Positions 4,655-6,481 of a stretch of 6,481 bases of DNA are shown here, in pieces (within the stretch, counting starts at the first letter, position 1; each line of letters opens with the position of its first letter). The stretch spans positions 1 through 6,481 of the forward strand of contig DASYUM010000054.1 of assembly GCA_036001225.1 (NCBI GenBank), written 5' to 3'. The DNA comes from DASYUM01 sp036001225 (GTDB taxonomy: Bacteria > Methylomirabilota > Methylomirabilia > Rokubacteriales > DASRDR01). Position numbers and translations under genes: made by a program. The notes under the pieces were generated by a model. The model had not been told where the DNA came from. It did no database searches and worked only from the letters and a program-made list of their open reading frames with translations.

Positions 4655-5338
4655 GCCCCGGTGAACGCCCAGCGTCTCCTTCGGGCCATCGACCAGGTCA
4701 GCTACTGGTCGGGCAAGGCGTCCGCGTGGCTGATCGTGGCCCTGACCTTCGTGGTCTCCATCGAGGTCTTCAAGCGCTACATCCTGAACGCGCCGACGGC
4801 CTGGATCTTCGATTTCAACAGCATGCTCTACGGCACGCTCTTCATGATGTGCGGGGCCTACACCCTGGCCGCGGCCGGGCACGTGCGCGCCGACTTCGTC
4901 TACATCTACATGCGGCCGCGCGGCCAGGCGGCGCTCGATCTGGCGCTGTACTTCCTGTTCTTCATCCCGGGCATCCTGGGGCTGATGTACGCGGGGTATG
5001 ACTACGCCGTCCTCTCCTGGCGCATCGGGGAGCACTCGACCGTGACCGCCGAGGGGCCGCCCGTCTATCACTTCAAGTCGGTGATCCCGATGGCGGGCGC
5101 CCTGGTGATGCTGCAGGGCCTGGCCGAAATCGTGCGCTGCATCGAGTGTCTCCGGACCGGCGCCTGGCCCCCCCGGCTCGAGGACGTCGAAGAGATCGAT
5201 GTGATCGACACCCAGCTCGCGCACAGCGAGTACGTGGACGAAGAGTCGCGCCGGGTCGCGATGGAAGGGGCGCACGCGATCGACGAGGCGGCACGCCACC
5301 GCACGGTGAGAGACGAGAGCGAGCAGGGCAATCCGTGA
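4637..5338 (+). CDS. dctQ: TRAP transporter small permease DctQ (FcbT2-like), with long acidic C-terminal tail
   Basis: The small membrane subunit of the TRAP transporter; it packs against DctM in the inner membrane. With ATG 4637 it has 233 residues. Four hydrophobic segments (~27-45, 57-80, 98-120, 147-167) match the DctQ fold, and the loop motif GHVRADF (81-87) is typical. FNSMLYGTLFMMCGAYTLAA points to the mannitol/chloroaromatic subfamily. From ~172 a hydrophilic, acid-rich tail of about 60 residues (VEEIDVIDTQ... ESEQGNP) extends beyond the usual 160-190 residue length. The start is uncertain. ATG 4637 is buried in the terminator stem, and GTG 4661 (225 residues, 6 nt past the T-tract) is the alternative; neither has a Shine-Dalgarno. 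The frame stays open further upstream into the end of dctP, but that part looks non-coding. Its stop overlaps the dctM start by 4 nt. Confidence 0.88.
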   Translation: MAGLFSAPVNAQRLLRAIDQVSYWSGKASAWLIVALTFVVSIEVFKRYILNAPTAWIFDFNSMLYGTLFMMCGAYTLAAAGHVRADFVYIYMRPRGQAALDLALYFLFFIPGILGLMYAGYDYAVLSWRIGEHSTVTAEGPPVYHFKSVIPMAGALVMLQGLAEIVRCIECLRTGAWPPRLEDVEEIDVIDTQLAHSEYVDEESRRVAMEGAHAIDEAARHRTVRDESEQGNP

Positions 5339-6481
5339 GTGATCCCTCCCTCGGCCTGACGATGCTCGGGCTCATCGTGGTCGCCATCATGATGGGCTTC
5401 CCGACCGCCTTCACGCTGATGGGCCTGGGGATGGTCTTCGGCTACCTCGCGTTCTGGCTCCCCGGCCAGCACTGGTACGACAACCGGATCTTCGACCTCA
5501 TCGTGCAGCGGACGTACGGGGTCATGACCAACGACACCCTGTTGTCGATCCCGCTCTTCGTCTTCATGGGCTACATCATGGAGCGGGCCGCGCTGGTCGA
5601 TCGGATGTTCCACAGCGTCCAGCTCGCGTTCCGGCGCGTGCCGGCGTCCCTGGCAGTGACCACCCTCATGGTGTGCGCGTTCTGGGGGATCGCCTCCGGC
5701 ATCGTCGGCGCCGTCGTCGTCCTCATGGGCGTGATCGCCCTGCGGCCGATGCTGAAGGCGGGCTACGACGTGAAGCTGGCTTCCGGCGCGATCACCGCGG
5801 GCGGGACGCTCGGCATCCTGATCCCCCCCTCGGTGATGTTGATCGTCTACGCGGCCGTGGCCGGGCAGTCCATCGTCAAGCTGTACGCGGCGGCGATGCT
5901 CCCGGGCTTCTTCCTCACCTTTCTCTATCTCATCTACATCCTCGGCTGGGCGATCATCAATCCGAAGATCGCGCCCAAGCTGCCGCCCGACCAGTACCGG
6001 GTCGCCGTACCCGAGTATCTCCGGCGCCTCGAGCGGGGCCGGGCCCGCCGGGTCGTCGGCGGACTCATCGCGGCCGCGTTCCGGCCGAGCCTGGTGCGCG
6101 GCGCCGGGACGCCAGACGGAAGGCCGGCGGGCTATGGCGTGATCGCGAAGGACTTGCTCGCGCTATCGGTGCCGCTGCTGCTGACGGTCGCCACGTTCGG
6201 CGCGACGTGGTGGTACGTGGTCATCTACAACGCGCCCGAGGCGGCCGCGACCGCGGCGGCCCCCACGGTGGCGACGCGAGCGGCCGCGATCGCACCGGCC
6301 CCGGCGGCGCCCCCACCCGCGAATCCCGCGCCCGCCGAAGACAAGCCGCAGGAACTGGGCGCGGCGGGGGAGTCCGAGACCGAATCCGAGCAGCCCCCCC
6401 AGAAGGCGGAAGGGCCGCCGGAGGAGATGACGTCGCTCCGGGACCCCACCGCGGCGTCGGCGGCGGGAAGGATCCCCGAGC
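5335..6481 (+). CDS. dctM: TRAP transporter large permease DctM (FcbT3-like), 3' end beyond the window
   Basis: The large, cation-coupled transport subunit, open for 382 codons to the window edge. It starts at GTG 5335 in a GTGA overlap with the dctQ stop; AGGG (5325-5328) lies 6 nt before it. The N-terminal half is classical: MMGFPTAFTLMGLGMVFGYLAFW (19-41), TNDTLLSIPLFVFMGYIMERA, FWGIASGIVGAVVVLMG, and the signature GGTLGILIPPSVMLIVYA (157-174), where the conserved PPS loop contributes to the cation/substrate site. After residue ~209 the usual sequence is interrupted. A basic stretch (YLRRLERGRARR) is followed by a hydrophobic segment (~274-298) and then an Ala/Pro/Glu-rich low-complexity region from ~300 to the edge. 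The second half with its own signature must lie downstream if the gene is intact. DctM proteins are commonly ~430 residues, so this one should be clearly longer. Confidence 0.92.
   Translation, partial: MSDPSLGLTMLGLIVVAIMMGFPTAFTLMGLGMVFGYLAFWLPGQHWYDNRIFDLIVQRTYGVMTNDTLLSIPLFVFMGYIMERAALVDRMFHSVQLAFRRVPASLAVTTLMVCAFWGIASGIVGAVVVLMGVIALRPMLKAGYDVKLASGAITAGGTLGILIPPSVMLIVYAAVAGQSIVKLYAAAMLPGFFLTFLYLIYILGWAIINPKIAPKLPPDQYRVAVPEYLRRLERGRARRVVGGLIAAAFRPSLVRGAGTPDGRPAGYGVIAKDLLALSVPLLLTVATFGATWWYVVIYNAPEAAATAAAPTVATRAAAIAPAPAAPPPANPAPAEDKPQELGAAGESETESEQPPQKAEGPPEEMTSLRDPTAASAAGRIPE

Overview
This 6.5 kb window is very GC-rich, with strong G/C preference at third codon positions, and nearly all of its genes lie on the + strand. 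It looks like a chromosomal stretch from a high-GC soil or subsurface bacterium. The mix of a luciferase-like oxidoreductase, a one-chain Mrp with an N-terminal MIP18/DUF59 domain, and a TRAP transporter of the mannitol/chloroaromatic (FcbT/TakP) class would fit Rokubacteria/Methylomirabilota or a similar lineage. That placement is inference, because there is no rRNA or marker gene to settle it.

Region 1 (2-1615): the C-terminal 135 residues of a luciferase-like flavin/F420 oxidoreductase, then a near-consensus sigma70 promoter (444-472) and a complete mrp/apbC-type Fe-S cluster carrier ATPase. The promoter sits so close to the mrp ATG that the transcript should be leaderless or nearly so.

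Region 2 (1616-1902): a gene-free gap filled by a 238-bp structured element. It is bounded by 18-bp imperfect inverted repeats (16/18 identical, the outer 11 perfect). Inside are two direct copies (41/49 identical, 85 bp apart) of a long hairpin with the same loop and the same 2-nt bulge, and one stem pair changes in a compensatory way (T-A to C-G). It resembles a MITE/REP-type element or a structured RNA and is the least explained part of the window.

Region 3 (1903-3312): a two-gene unit. A stand-alone LON substrate-binding-domain protein (TTG start with a good ribosome binding site) is followed 12 nt later by a secreted double-PDZ protein. Both are recognition modules normally attached to proteases, yet neither has a catalytic domain.

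Region 4 (3313-6481): a TRAP transporter operon with a probable promoter at 3346-3375. It encodes a Tat-exported solute-binding protein (DctP/TakP-like, apparently keeping the 2-oxoacid/cation-site residues), then a strong intrinsic terminator, the small permease DctQ with a long acidic tail, and the large permease DctM, which overlaps dctQ by 4 nt and runs off the window. The terminator probably keeps the binding protein in excess over the permease. DctM enters a long Ala/Pro/Glu-rich insert before the window ends.
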